Source of the DNA: Eisenbergiella tayi | GTDB lineage: Bacteria > Bacillota > Clostridia > Lachnospirales > Lachnospiraceae | Reading direction: 5' to 3' | DNA length: 64,000 nucleotides | Assembly: GCF_001881565.1 (NCBI RefSeq) | Contig: NZ_MPDJ01000014.1 | Span: forward strand, 1-64,000 | Position numbers and translations under genes: made by a program | The notes under the pieces: generated by a model | The model's database searches: none | What the model was told of the DNA's origin: nothing | The model's input: the letters and a program-made list of their open reading frames with translations, nothing else | Shown: one piece after another, positions 54,445-62,713 of the stretch | How positions within the stretch are numbered: the stretch's first letter is position 1 | How the letters are laid out: every line of letters begins with the position of its first letter

Positions 54445-55392
54445 ATGAAAATAGTATTATTAGAATCTTTGGGGATTGCCGAAAAGGAATTGGATCAGTT
54501 CGCGCAGAAGCTGAAAGCGGAAGGCCATGAGTTCTGCGCCTATGAAAAAAATACGGATGAAGATGTCCAGATAGAAAGAGCGAAGGACGCCGATGTCATC
54601 ATGATCGCCAACATGCCTCTTAGCGGGAAGGTTATCCGCAGCTGTCCTTCCCTGAAATATATCGATGTGGCGTTTACCGGTGTGGATCATGTGGATTTGG
54701 AAGCAGCCAAAGAAAGAAAGGTTGCGGTCAGCAATGCATCCGGATATTCCAATGAATCGGTTGCGGAACTGTCTCTGTGCATGATGCTGTCATTGCTGCG
54801 GAATGTAAAACAGGTGGAAGATCGCTGCCGTAATGAAGGAACGAAAGACGGCCTGGTAGGAAGAGAACTGAAAGGAAAAACAGTCGGAATTGTAGGGCTT
54901 GGAGCTATCGGTAAAAGAGTGGCGCAGCTGGTTAAGGCATTTGGCTGTGAGGTACTTGCCTACAGCAGGCATCCCAAGGAAGAAAATAAGGATTTGGCAT
55001 CCTATGTGTCTTTGGACGAGCTGCTTCAGAAATCGGATATCGTAACTCTTCATTGTCCTCTGACTGATGAAACCAGGCATATGATTGATAAAGAGAAAAT
55101 CGGCATGATGAAGCAGGGTGCGATTTTAATTAATGCGGCCAGAGGGCCGGTGGTGGATTATGAAGCCCTTGCGGCAGCATTGGAAGAGGGTAAGGTCGGA
55201 GGAGCCGGAATTGATGTGTTTGAAGGAGAGCCCCCGATTAAGAAAGACCATCCTATGCTGAAGACACCAAATACTATTGCAACGCCTCATATTGCATTTG
55301 CTTCTGCGGAATCTATGACCTTGAGGGCCGGAATTGTTTTTGATAATCTGGAGAAATGGGTGGCTGGGAAGCAGCAGAATGTGATTTTATAA
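54445..55392 (+). CDS. D-2-hydroxyacid dehydrogenase (hydroxypyruvate reductase-like)
   Basis: A 315-residue NAD-dependent dehydrogenase. The Rossmann motif VGIVGLGAIGKRV lies near residue 150. The catalytic Arg is in INAARGPVVD, Glu in IDVFEGEPP and His in ATPHIAFAS. It reduces a 2-keto acid such as hydroxypyruvate or glyoxylate to the D-2-hydroxy acid. Glycerate as product would link it to the CdaR-type sensor and to the glycerate 2-kinase of the preceding operon. The ATG at 54445 follows ACAGGAGG. Last gene of the operon. Confidence 0.9.
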   Translation: MKIVLLESLGIAEKELDQFAQKLKAEGHEFCAYEKNTDEDVQIERAKDADVIMIANMPLSGKVIRSCPSLKYIDVAFTGVDHVDLEAAKERKVAVSNASGYSNESVAELSLCMMLSLLRNVKQVEDRCRNEGTKDGLVGRELKGKTVGIVGLGAIGKRVAQLVKAFGCEVLAYSRHPKEENKDLASYVSLDELLQKSDIVTLHCPLTDETRHMIDKEKIGMMKQGAILINAARGPVVDYEALAAALEEGKVGGAGIDVFEGEPPIKKDHPMLKTPNTIATPHIAFASAESMTLRAGIVFDNLEKWVAGKQQNVIL

Positions 55393-55466
55393 AAGAGAGA
55401 AAGGCAGTTGACAATTATCATTAAAATATATGTATTATAATTAATTTTAAATTATTTTTATACTTG

Positions 55467-55499
55467 AAAAAGAGCCGGATCTATTATCAGGCTCTTTTT
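55467..55499. terminator. Terminator between convergent operons
   Basis: AAAAAGAGCC (55467-55476) pairs with GGCTCTTTTT (55490-55499). The symmetric A and T runs allow use from both sides: the 42931 operon and the minus-strand LacI gene. Confidence 0.88.
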
Positions 55500-55583
55500 A
55501 TGTCTTTAGGGGAATTATTTAAAATGTAATAATTAAGTATTATATTCTAGTTGACAGCCTTCTGTTAGTAAAGAAAACATATT

Positions 55584-56585
55584 TCATAATTTTCTTACAC
55601 TTTGTCTTATAATAAGAGAGGTTAACAGTTCTGTTTTACAAGGTGTATAATTGCCTTTATTACTTTGCTCTATTAAACGTTTGACGGCCAGTTCACCCAG
55701 AGCTCTTTTAGGAACATTCATTGTAGTGAGTGAAGGAGAACTTATTTCGCCAAAAGGCATATTATCAAATCCCATTATAGAAATATCATCGGGAATTTTA
55801 TAACCGTATTCTTGAAAAGCTTTTAATGCTCCTAAGGCAACAATGTCATTGACTGCGCAATAAGCAGTGGCCATTTTCCGAGGAGATGATTCCAAGTAAT
55901 TTTTCATAGATTCATAAGATCCGTTCAGAGTGGGATCGAGATATATAAATAAATCCTCATCTATAGAACATTCATATTTTTCTAAGGCATCTCTAAACCC
56001 CTGTTCTCTGTAGTAAAAATTTTTTATTTGAATTTGGCTTCCAAGAAAACCGATTTTTGTATGACCGTTTTCTATTAAAAATCTGGTTGAAGTAATAAAG
56101 GAATCATAATTATTCATGAGTACTGTGTCGAATAGAAATCGGTCAAACCATGCGTCCAGAACAACTAATGGGCAGCATATCTTTTGAAATGGAAGTAAAT
56201 CATTTTCGCTTAATTCTGTTGCTAACAAAATAATCCCAGAGTTCCTGTCGGTAAAGAGAGAATCAAATTTTTCTTTATAGTCATCATCATTTTCCTGAAT
56301 ATTAAACAGAATTGTATCTAAGCCATTATCGCGTGCTTCACTTACAATACCATCTATTAATTCATTTATCAAAGGAGTTTCTGTTAAAACCTTACCACTT
56401 TTTTTAAAAAAGACCAATTTAATATTTTCGATTTTCGGAGTGTTCAGATATCCTATTTCTTTGGCTACTTTTAGAATTTCTTCGGCTGTTTTTCTGTTTG
56501 TTCCCTTTTTATTATTTAATACATTAGATATTGTGGATTGCGAATAACCAGTTATCTGACTGATAGTTTTCATATTGATTTTCAC
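55584..56585 (-). CDS. LacI-family transcriptional repressor
   Basis: A 333-residue regulator with an N-terminal LacI helix-turn-helix (TISQITGYSQSTISNVLNN, residues 7-25) and hinge, then a periplasmic-binding-like effector domain with the typical GIILLATELSEN, VVLDAWFDR, IGFLGSQ and DDISIMGFDN segments. The start is GTG at 56585, eight bases after ACGGAGG; an in-frame ATG four codons on is too far from the site. It is divergent from the mannoside importer operon at 56982 and probably represses it until an imported sugar is bound. Confidence 0.93.
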   Translation of the reverse strand: MKINMKTISQITGYSQSTISNVLNNKKGTNRKTAEEILKVAKEIGYLNTPKIENIKLVFFKKSGKVLTETPLINELIDGIVSEARDNGLDTILFNIQENDDDYKEKFDSLFTDRNSGIILLATELSENDLLPFQKICCPLVVLDAWFDRFLFDTVLMNNYDSFITSTRFLIENGHTKIGFLGSQIQIKNFYYREQGFRDALEKYECSIDEDLFIYLDPTLNGSYESMKNYLESSPRKMATAYCAVNDIVALGALKAFQEYGYKIPDDISIMGFDNMPFGEISSPSLTTMNVPKRALGELAVKRLIEQSNKGNYTPCKTELLTSLIIRQSVRKL

Positions 56586-56981
56586 AGTAAATACCTCCGT
56601 AAAGAAATATGTATTTATAATACGAGTATTTCGCTTATATCATATCATATTTTTTCATTTTTTTAACAACTTGTTAAAAATTATTTTGAAATATTAGAAA
56701 TAAAAATTTATATAATTTTTTATAAATATATTATATTGGATAAAAGGTAAAATATCAATAAAATTATTGCTTTACTATATATTAGTAGAAATTAATAAAA
56801 ACTTTATGTTAAAATTGGCAATTATAAATATTGATATTTAGCATAAATGCTTGTAATATAATAAAAAAGAAGTAAAAAAGTAATTAAAAATTTATATAAA
56901 AATATATAAAACGGAAAGGAGGATAGTTTATCTGAAATTTATTGATGTAACAATATTGTTTAAGGTGAAGGAGAAAAGAAT
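56586..56981. promoter_or_regulatory. Very AT-rich divergent control region, LacI gene / importer operon
   Basis: Nearly 400 bases without a coding frame. It carries a promoter for the plus-strand operon (56831-56859, listed separately) and an inverted repeat AGCAT-AA-ATGCT (56840-56851) inside the promoter spacer, a plausible repressor site. A leader of about 115 bases follows, including an isolated AAAGGAGG near 56916 that has no matching frame. Confidence 0.5.
56831..56859 (+). promoter_or_regulatory. Promoter of the GH38/importer operon
   Basis: TTGATA at 56831-56836, 17-base spacer, TAATAT at 56854-56859. The spacer holds the AGCAT-AA-ATGCT inverted repeat, where a bound LacI protein would block RNA polymerase. 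Confidence 0.55.
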
Positions 56982-58418
56982 ATGAAAAAGGTATTGATTA
57001 TGTTAGTTAGCGCCGTAATGTTGTTCAGTATGACAGCATGTTCATCAAAGAAGTCTGAAGAAATACAGGAACCCGGAATAGAAAATAGTGAGGAGAAGGC
57101 ATCAGTTTCTTCAGAGGTACCACAAAAAACAGATGGATATGAATATGGAGTTACAGAAGATGGATATACCATAATTACAAATCTTGATACAAGTAAAGAC
57201 GTAACCTTAACAATGGCAGGCTGGGAAGGAGGACCCAGTGAAACAGATAATCTGAATCGTGCACTTGAATTATTCAGTGAATATTATCCTAATATAAAGG
57301 TAGAGTATACACCAAGTGCGGATTCGGGGGAAGGACACCATGGAAAAATAATGACCATGTTTGCTGCTGACAGTGCGCCTGATGTTTTCTACTGTGGTTC
57401 ATCATATGTCCATAATTTTGCAGATAGAGGAATTATCTATGATATAACGGATATATTTAATGAAGCCTTTTCTTTGGATGATTATATTCCGGCTGCGTTG
57501 CAATGTATGCAGTACAATGGCAGGCTGTATGGCATTACTTCCTGTAATGTAGGGCCTCAGCTTTATTATAACAAGGATTTATTTGATGCTGCAGGTGTGG
57601 AATACCCTTCACCAGATCCCGGTAAAGCGTGGACATGGGATGAATTTATTGATGCTGCTTCTAAACTTACAGTCAAAGATGAGAACGGAAAAGTAAAACA
57701 ATATGGTTTCTACGGACTCGAAGATTCTGAACTTTTAACGGCTTACTTCAATCAATTTGACATGAAATACATAAGTGATGATGGTAAAGAGTTTATTGCA
57801 ACCGATGATCCAAATTTTAAGAAAATATTTGAAAATATAAAAGCATTACGAACAGAGTATGGGATATCTCCTCAGGCGGCGTTTACAGAAAGTGCAGGTA
57901 TGAATAATGTACAGATGCTGCTTACCGGAATGGTGGCAATGTTTGTAGAAGGATCATGGGGGATGGAAGAAACAGCAGAAAGTGGAGTGAACTTTGGTGT
58001 TGCACCATTACCTGTAATGGATGGAGGACATTCTGCTACGTGGGGGCAGGCCCATATTCATTCTATTGCCGCAAATACTAAACATTTTGATGAAGCATGG
58101 GCATTGCTGTGTTTTTTGGGAAGCGATGAATACCAGCTTAATATGGTAAGAGAAGGGCTGTGGACACCTAATAAAACATCCTGTTATGAGCCCGATGTTA
58201 TTAAAACATGGCTTACAGATAATCATCCGGATGGCTATGATAAGTTTATTTATTATTTCAAGGATTACAGTAGTATTGCTCCTCAGACTGTGATGGGAGG
58301 CGAAGCCCAGGATATATTCACCGAAGAGTGTCAGGCATATTTTGATGGAAATGAGGAACTGGATAGTGTAATTCAGGAAATGAGATCTAAAATTGATGGA
58401 GTATACAACGGCAAATAA
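56982..58418 (+). CDS. Sugar ABC transporter substrate-binding lipoprotein
   Basis: A 478-residue family 1 solute-binding protein with a short signal peptide ending SMTAC (lipid Cys at 20) and a Ser/Glu-rich linker. The mature chain shows ALELFSEYYPNIKVEYTP and APDVFYCGSSYVHNFADRG in the usual positions, and GMVAMFVEGSWGM near the hinge. GTGAAGGAGAAAAG precedes the ATG. First gene of an operon with two permeases, an alpha-mannosidase and a sugar isomerase, so a manno-oligosaccharide ligand is likely. Confidence 0.93.
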   Translation: MKKVLIMLVSAVMLFSMTACSSKKSEEIQEPGIENSEEKASVSSEVPQKTDGYEYGVTEDGYTIITNLDTSKDVTLTMAGWEGGPSETDNLNRALELFSEYYPNIKVEYTPSADSGEGHHGKIMTMFAADSAPDVFYCGSSYVHNFADRGIIYDITDIFNEAFSLDDYIPAALQCMQYNGRLYGITSCNVGPQLYYNKDLFDAAGVEYPSPDPGKAWTWDEFIDAASKLTVKDENGKVKQYGFYGLEDSELLTAYFNQFDMKYISDDGKEFIATDDPNFKKIFENIKALRTEYGISPQAAFTESAGMNNVQMLLTGMVAMFVEGSWGMEETAESGVNFGVAPLPVMDGGHSATWGQAHIHSIAANTKHFDEAWALLCFLGSDEYQLNMVREGLWTPNKTSCYEPDVIKTWLTDNHPDGYDKFIYYFKDYSSIAPQTVMGGEAQDIFTEECQAYFDGNEELDSVIQEMRSKIDGVYNGK

Positions 58419-58440
58419 ATTGGACATATAAATTATTTGT

Positions 58441-58478
58441 GCGGGGATGTCCATAGAGACAGCTTTGGACGTCCCTGC
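58441..58478 (+). other. Intercistronic stem-loop between SBP and permease
   Basis: GCGGGGATGTCC (58441-58452) pairs with GGACGTCCCTGC (58467-58478) as an uninterrupted 12-bp stem with two G.U pairs. Its lower half matches the stem at 18060-18085. It covers an alternative ATG at 58447, which argues for the permease start at 58516. Confidence 0.75.
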
Positions 58479-58515
58479 ATTACATGGTACATATACGGAT
58501 GGGAAAAGTGATTAT

Positions 58516-59403
58516 ATGCAAAAAATAAAACAAATGTTTTATAAAGACAGAATATGGGTTTTTATTTTGTTATTTCCTAATTTATTGATATTTTTGATTT
58601 TTACAGTTTTTCCTGTAGTGGCTACATTTGGAATAAGTTTTACATCATGGGATTTGCTGGGGAGCATGGAATGGGTAGGACTTGAAAATTATTTAACTCT
58701 TTTCAGAGACAAGACTTTTTTGAAGGTAACGGGTAATACTTTTTATTTCACTGTGGTTTCAGTACCTTTGTGTCTTATAATCTCTTTTTTCATGGCGGTT
58801 TTATTAGATAGTAAGATAAAACTGCTGAAGCTTTGGAGGGCTATTTATTTTTTACCGGTTATTTCATCAATGGTAGTAGTGGCCATTGTCTGGAACTGGC
58901 TTTATAACCCTCAATTTGGTTTGGTTAATTATTTCCTGGGATTGATTGGAATTGAAGGGCCGGCATGGCTTAGTGATACAACATGGGCTATGCCAGCAGT
59001 CATTATAACAAACATATGGAAGAATATGGGGTATAATATGATGTTATTTTTGGCTGGACTTCAATCCATTTCAAGCAGTTATTATGAAGCGGCTGAACTG
59101 GATGGGGCGAATTTTTGGCAGAAAATCAGATATATAACATTTCCGATGATTTCATTCACTACTTTATTTGTTATCATAACATCGGTTATAGGTTCTTTCC
59201 AGGTATTTGATCTGGTGATGATGATGACGGATGGAGGGCCTGCTAGAAGTACGTCTGTTATGGTTCATTATCTGTACCAAAATGCATTTTCTTATTTTAA
59301 AATGGGATATGCCTGTTCTCAGGCGGTTGTTCTTACTTTGATAGTTCTTATTCTTACACTGCTCCAGTTTAAATTTGTAAAGGTAAATGATATTAGTGAA
59401 TAA
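58516..59403 (+). CDS. Sugar ABC transporter permease (MalF/UgpA type)
   Basis: A 295-residue permease with six membrane helices. The docking loop EAAELDGANFWQKIRYITFP lies near residue 195, and FLPVISSMVVVAIVWNWLYN is the usual central helix. I prefer the ATG at 58516, preceded by GGGAAAAG, over the ATG at 58447, which lies inside a strong hairpin and would add a non-conserved 23-residue leader. Partner of the next permease. Confidence 0.9.
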   Translation: MQKIKQMFYKDRIWVFILLFPNLLIFLIFTVFPVVATFGISFTSWDLLGSMEWVGLENYLTLFRDKTFLKVTGNTFYFTVVSVPLCLIISFFMAVLLDSKIKLLKLWRAIYFLPVISSMVVVAIVWNWLYNPQFGLVNYFLGLIGIEGPAWLSDTTWAMPAVIITNIWKNMGYNMMLFLAGLQSISSSYYEAAELDGANFWQKIRYITFPMISFTTLFVIITSVIGSFQVFDLVMMMTDGGPARSTSVMVHYLYQNAFSYFKMGYACSQAVVLTLIVLILTLLQFKFVKVNDISE

Positions 59404-59418
59404 GTCAAAGGAGTAGAT

Positions 59419-60255
59419 ATGGCATCAAAAAAGAAAAAAAGAATAATTAATTCATTTAAGTATCTCTTTTTAATAATGGGTTCGTTTGTAATGATTGTTC
59501 CTTTCATATGGATGATATCTACATCATTTAAAGGAACATCGGAGATATTTACCTTTCCTCCGATATGGATACCAAAGGAGCCTACATTACGTGGTTATGT
59601 GAGACTTCTGACAAATAACAGGATGCCATTTCTGGCATTTTTTAAAAACAGTTTTATTATTACTTTAATAGTTGTTATTACACAGGTATTTACCAGTGCA
59701 TGCGCGGGATATGCCTTTGCAAAACTAAAATTTAAAGGACGTAAAATTATTTTTATTGGGTACCTTGCCACAATGATGATTCCCGTTCATGCAACCCTGG
59801 TTCCCACATTTATGGTTATGAAACAATTGGGGCTGATCGATACACATGCAGCATTGATTTTACCTAATATTGTATCTGCATTTGGGACATTTCTCTTAAA
59901 GCAGTTTTTTGAAACGGTTCCTCAATCTTTAGTTGAAGCAGCGAAAATGGACGGTGCGACTCCGGGCAGAGTATTTATTTCAATTGCGCTTCCGCTTTCG
60001 AAACCTTCATTGGCCACACTGGCAATTTTTGTAATGTTGTCAACATGGAATGATTATATTCGTCCATTAATCTTTTTAAATACATTAAATAAGTATACGT
60101 TGCCTTTGGGACTTGCTCTATTGAATGGAACTTTTACAACGGATTGGGCTGTTCTTATGGCAGGAACTACGTTAGCTGTTGTACCAGTATTAATAGCTTA
60201 TATTCTTGCACAGGATTATTTTGTAAAAGGAGTTATGCTGTCTGGAATAAAATAA
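59419..60255 (+). CDS. Sugar ABC transporter permease (MalG/UgpE type)
   Basis: A 278-residue permease with six helices and the docking loop EAAKMDGATPGRVFISIALP near residue 173. The C terminus FVKGVMLSGIK is typical. AAAGGAGTAGAT precedes the ATG. It completes the third CUT1 importer of the window; again no ATPase gene is adjacent. Confidence 0.92.
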   Translation: MASKKKKRIINSFKYLFLIMGSFVMIVPFIWMISTSFKGTSEIFTFPPIWIPKEPTLRGYVRLLTNNRMPFLAFFKNSFIITLIVVITQVFTSACAGYAFAKLKFKGRKIIFIGYLATMMIPVHATLVPTFMVMKQLGLIDTHAALILPNIVSAFGTFLLKQFFETVPQSLVEAAKMDGATPGRVFISIALPLSKPSLATLAIFVMLSTWNDYIRPLIFLNTLNKYTLPLGLALLNGTFTTDWAVLMAGTTLAVVPVLIAYILAQDYFVKGVMLSGIK

Positions 60256-60300
60256 ATAAAGATAGCAAGAGGATTGAATTATTGGGCAAGGAGGTTAAAA

Positions 60301-62655
60301 ATGGAGAAAATGCGCGAGGTCGTTATTATTTATCATAATCATCTGGATCCGGAATGGGCAAGATGTTATGCAAAACCACTATATAAAAATGCAGTTATGC
60401 TTAGAAGCTATGCGGATGTGTGGGAATATATTATTAATACCTGGCTGAGTATGGCAGAAGATGGATATCAATACAGCGAAGGCCAGTATATTGTCTGGAG
60501 GACTTATCTGGAAAGATATCCTGAAAGAAAAGAATACATTAAAAAATTAATAAGGGAGAAGAAACTGGAAATTCTGCTCCAGGGTGAACTTACACCAGAA
60601 ACAAACTATGTACCGGCAGAGGGCTTAAGCAGAAATTATCTTCTGGCAAAAGAGTTTTATGACGAATTTTGCGGAGACGATTATGAAGGGACAAAAATAG
60701 CCTGGATTTGGGATGCTTTCGGGAATAGTGCCAATATGCCGCAGGTTTTAAAATTAGCTGGAGCAGAAATGGTGGGAGGTACTAAATACAGAGTATGTAA
60801 AGATGATTTTTGGGTAGGAATAGATGGGACAAGAATTCCTTGCGTTGATAAAAGACTGCAAACCGACTCCTGGGAAAAGGGAGGTTCAACTTACTATGGT
60901 TTGAGCCGGCACGCTCATTGTAAGAAATGTAGTGGGTATGGATGCACAGAGTGTCATGGTACAGGAATGGTTGCGGAGCATAATTTTACAGAAAAGGAAA
61001 CGCTGCTCTTTCTAGAAGAAGCTGCAAAAGAAGGAAAAGGAAAAAAGTTTGTATTAATTGGCGGTGAGGAAGTTCTTCCTAACCAATGCATTTTAAAGGC
61101 ACTTGAACAGTTGAATAAAAAATATACTGGGCTGATAAAATTCCGGTTTGGAGATATATCTGAATACTGGAATGATAATAAAAATTATTACGAACAGATT
61201 GAAAGTGAATATCAAAAACCTACGGAAGATTTGAATCCAGTTCATCAAGGTTGTTATGTTACAAGAATTGAGAATAAACAAAGAGTAAGAAAAGTAACCT
61301 ATAAGCTTTTGCAAGCGGAAGCTAAAGTTGCAAAAGCAGCTTGGACAGATAAGAAATATCATAAAAACGATCCTGAATTCACTCAGGCATGGCAGGATTT
61401 GATGCTTAATATGCACCACGATTCCATCAGTGGTGCTCATATCGACAGCGGACAAGATGAGTTAATGGATTACTTAGACGAGGCGGAATCGATTGCTGAT
61501 AAATATGTCTTGAGAAAAAATAAGGTAAATATCAATCGGGTACTGGGAAAAGAAAGAGGAACTTCAGGTATACATAAAAAATGTCTGGGGAAAATGGAAA
61601 TTTTTTATGACCGAAAAGGAATTACATCTGTATTGAAAAATGGAAAGGATTTATTTGGTGATTTTCAATACAAAAATATGACTTACACCAAAAATTGCAG
61701 CGGCCCAATTCATATTGGGGAATTACTTCTTCAGTGTGAGTGGGGGGACAATCATAATGCATATTTTCTTGGCGATTATGTAACTCTTGGTGACTATAAT
61801 TATGCAGTATATGAAGAGGAATTTAGTATCTTATGGCGGGGCCGTCATGAGGCAGCTGATCCTGGAGTAAAATGCCTGGACTGGGAAATGAAGGTGGAGG
61901 CTTCTGATGATGGAGAAAGACTTGATTTCTACTTGAATGTTAATTGGGACACTTCAAATAAAAGATTGCGTGTTGCTATACCAGTTGCAGATGATTCAAT
62001 TGAATCTGATTGGGAGGTTCCTTATGGATTTATTCAAAGAAGCTTTAATCCCGATGATATGGTTCCTTTTTCAGATGATTTTCAGACTTTGGCTACTCGT
62101 TCTATTGGTGAATTCCCGGCGCTGCATTGGGTTAGGCATAAGATTAGCGAATCGGAGGGTATAGTTATACTGAATAAAGGAATTCCATCAGTTAAATGGA
62201 TACCGGGGTGCTTTGAAATGTCTTTATTAAGATCTCCCACAATGACTGGAGATACTGTATTGCCAAGCGTTGATGAAATATGGGATGTGGATGGTGTTAG
62301 AGATGCAGGAAAACATAAATTTGAATTTTCCATATGGCCCTATACTGAAAAGATAAGCTGTTCAGAAATAACAAAAGAGGGATACAAATACAATGAAGCG
62401 ATGCTGAAACTTCCTTTTTCCGTGGAGGGAGACATTGTAGTGACAGCTTTCAAACTTGCTGAAGATGGCAAAGGCTGTATTCTTAGAATTAATGAAGCAA
62501 ACGGAACTTCTTCAAAAGTAAAGATTATTTTTTCTGAAGAAAGGTATATTCAGGAAGTCGATTTGATGGAGCGGGGATGCGGTGAAATCTGTTTTGGAGT
62601 AACCTATGAAAAAATACTTCATAAGCATCAAATTGCGACATTTTATATTAGGTAA
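60301..62655 (+). CDS. GH38 alpha-mannosidase with a zinc-ribbon-like insert
   Basis: A 784-residue cytoplasmic protein of glycoside hydrolase family 38. The zinc-binding N terminus reads YHNHLDPEW (H12/H14, D16) and the nucleophile is D138 in WDAFGNSANMPQ. The family segment NMHHDSISGAHIDSG follows near residue 375, and the C-terminal half is the usual beta-rich domain. Unusually, residues 207-222 read CKKCSGYGCTECHGTG, two fused C-x-x-C-x-G-x-G units like those of DnaJ zinc fingers (C207, C210, C215, C218). The ATG at 60301 follows AAGGAGGTTAAAA. It should release mannose from imported alpha-mannosides. Confidence 0.9.
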   Translation: MEKMREVVIIYHNHLDPEWARCYAKPLYKNAVMLRSYADVWEYIINTWLSMAEDGYQYSEGQYIVWRTYLERYPERKEYIKKLIREKKLEILLQGELTPETNYVPAEGLSRNYLLAKEFYDEFCGDDYEGTKIAWIWDAFGNSANMPQVLKLAGAEMVGGTKYRVCKDDFWVGIDGTRIPCVDKRLQTDSWEKGGSTYYGLSRHAHCKKCSGYGCTECHGTGMVAEHNFTEKETLLFLEEAAKEGKGKKFVLIGGEEVLPNQCILKALEQLNKKYTGLIKFRFGDISEYWNDNKNYYEQIESEYQKPTEDLNPVHQGCYVTRIENKQRVRKVTYKLLQAEAKVAKAAWTDKKYHKNDPEFTQAWQDLMLNMHHDSISGAHIDSGQDELMDYLDEAESIADKYVLRKNKVNINRVLGKERGTSGIHKKCLGKMEIFYDRKGITSVLKNGKDLFGDFQYKNMTYTKNCSGPIHIGELLLQCEWGDNHNAYFLGDYVTLGDYNYAVYEEEFSILWRGRHEAADPGVKCLDWEMKVEASDDGERLDFYLNVNWDTSNKRLRVAIPVADDSIESDWEVPYGFIQRSFNPDDMVPFSDDFQTLATRSIGEFPALHWVRHKISESEGIVILNKGIPSVKWIPGCFEMSLLRSPTMTGDTVLPSVDEIWDVDGVRDAGKHKFEFSIWPYTEKISCSEITKEGYKYNEAMLKLPFSVEGDIVVTAFKLAEDGKGCILRINEANGTSSKVKIIFSEERYIQEVDLMERGCGEICFGVTYEKILHKHQIATFYIR

Positions 62656-62713
62656 ACATAAGAAAAGATAATATTATCTATGTCGTACTTATAACGGCAG
62701 AATGGAGAATGGT

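Noticed and set aside
42931..55392. Microcompartment-based diol or choline degradation
   Set aside because: No shell protein genes, no PduL, no adhE-type or choline genes are present. The radical enzyme also lacks the usual GCVEP motif.
13874..55392. 3-keto-glycoside cleavage pathway (Gfo/Idh oxidoreductase plus sugar phosphate isomerase-like lyase)
   Set aside because: No Gfo/Idh/MocA protein and no AP-endonuclease-2-type isomerase gene occurs in the window; only an FAD oxidoreductase is present.
58447..58515. N-terminal extension of the permease from an ATG at 58447
   Set aside because: That ATG lies in the 5' arm of a 12-bp hairpin, has no clear ribosome site and adds residues not seen in such permeases.
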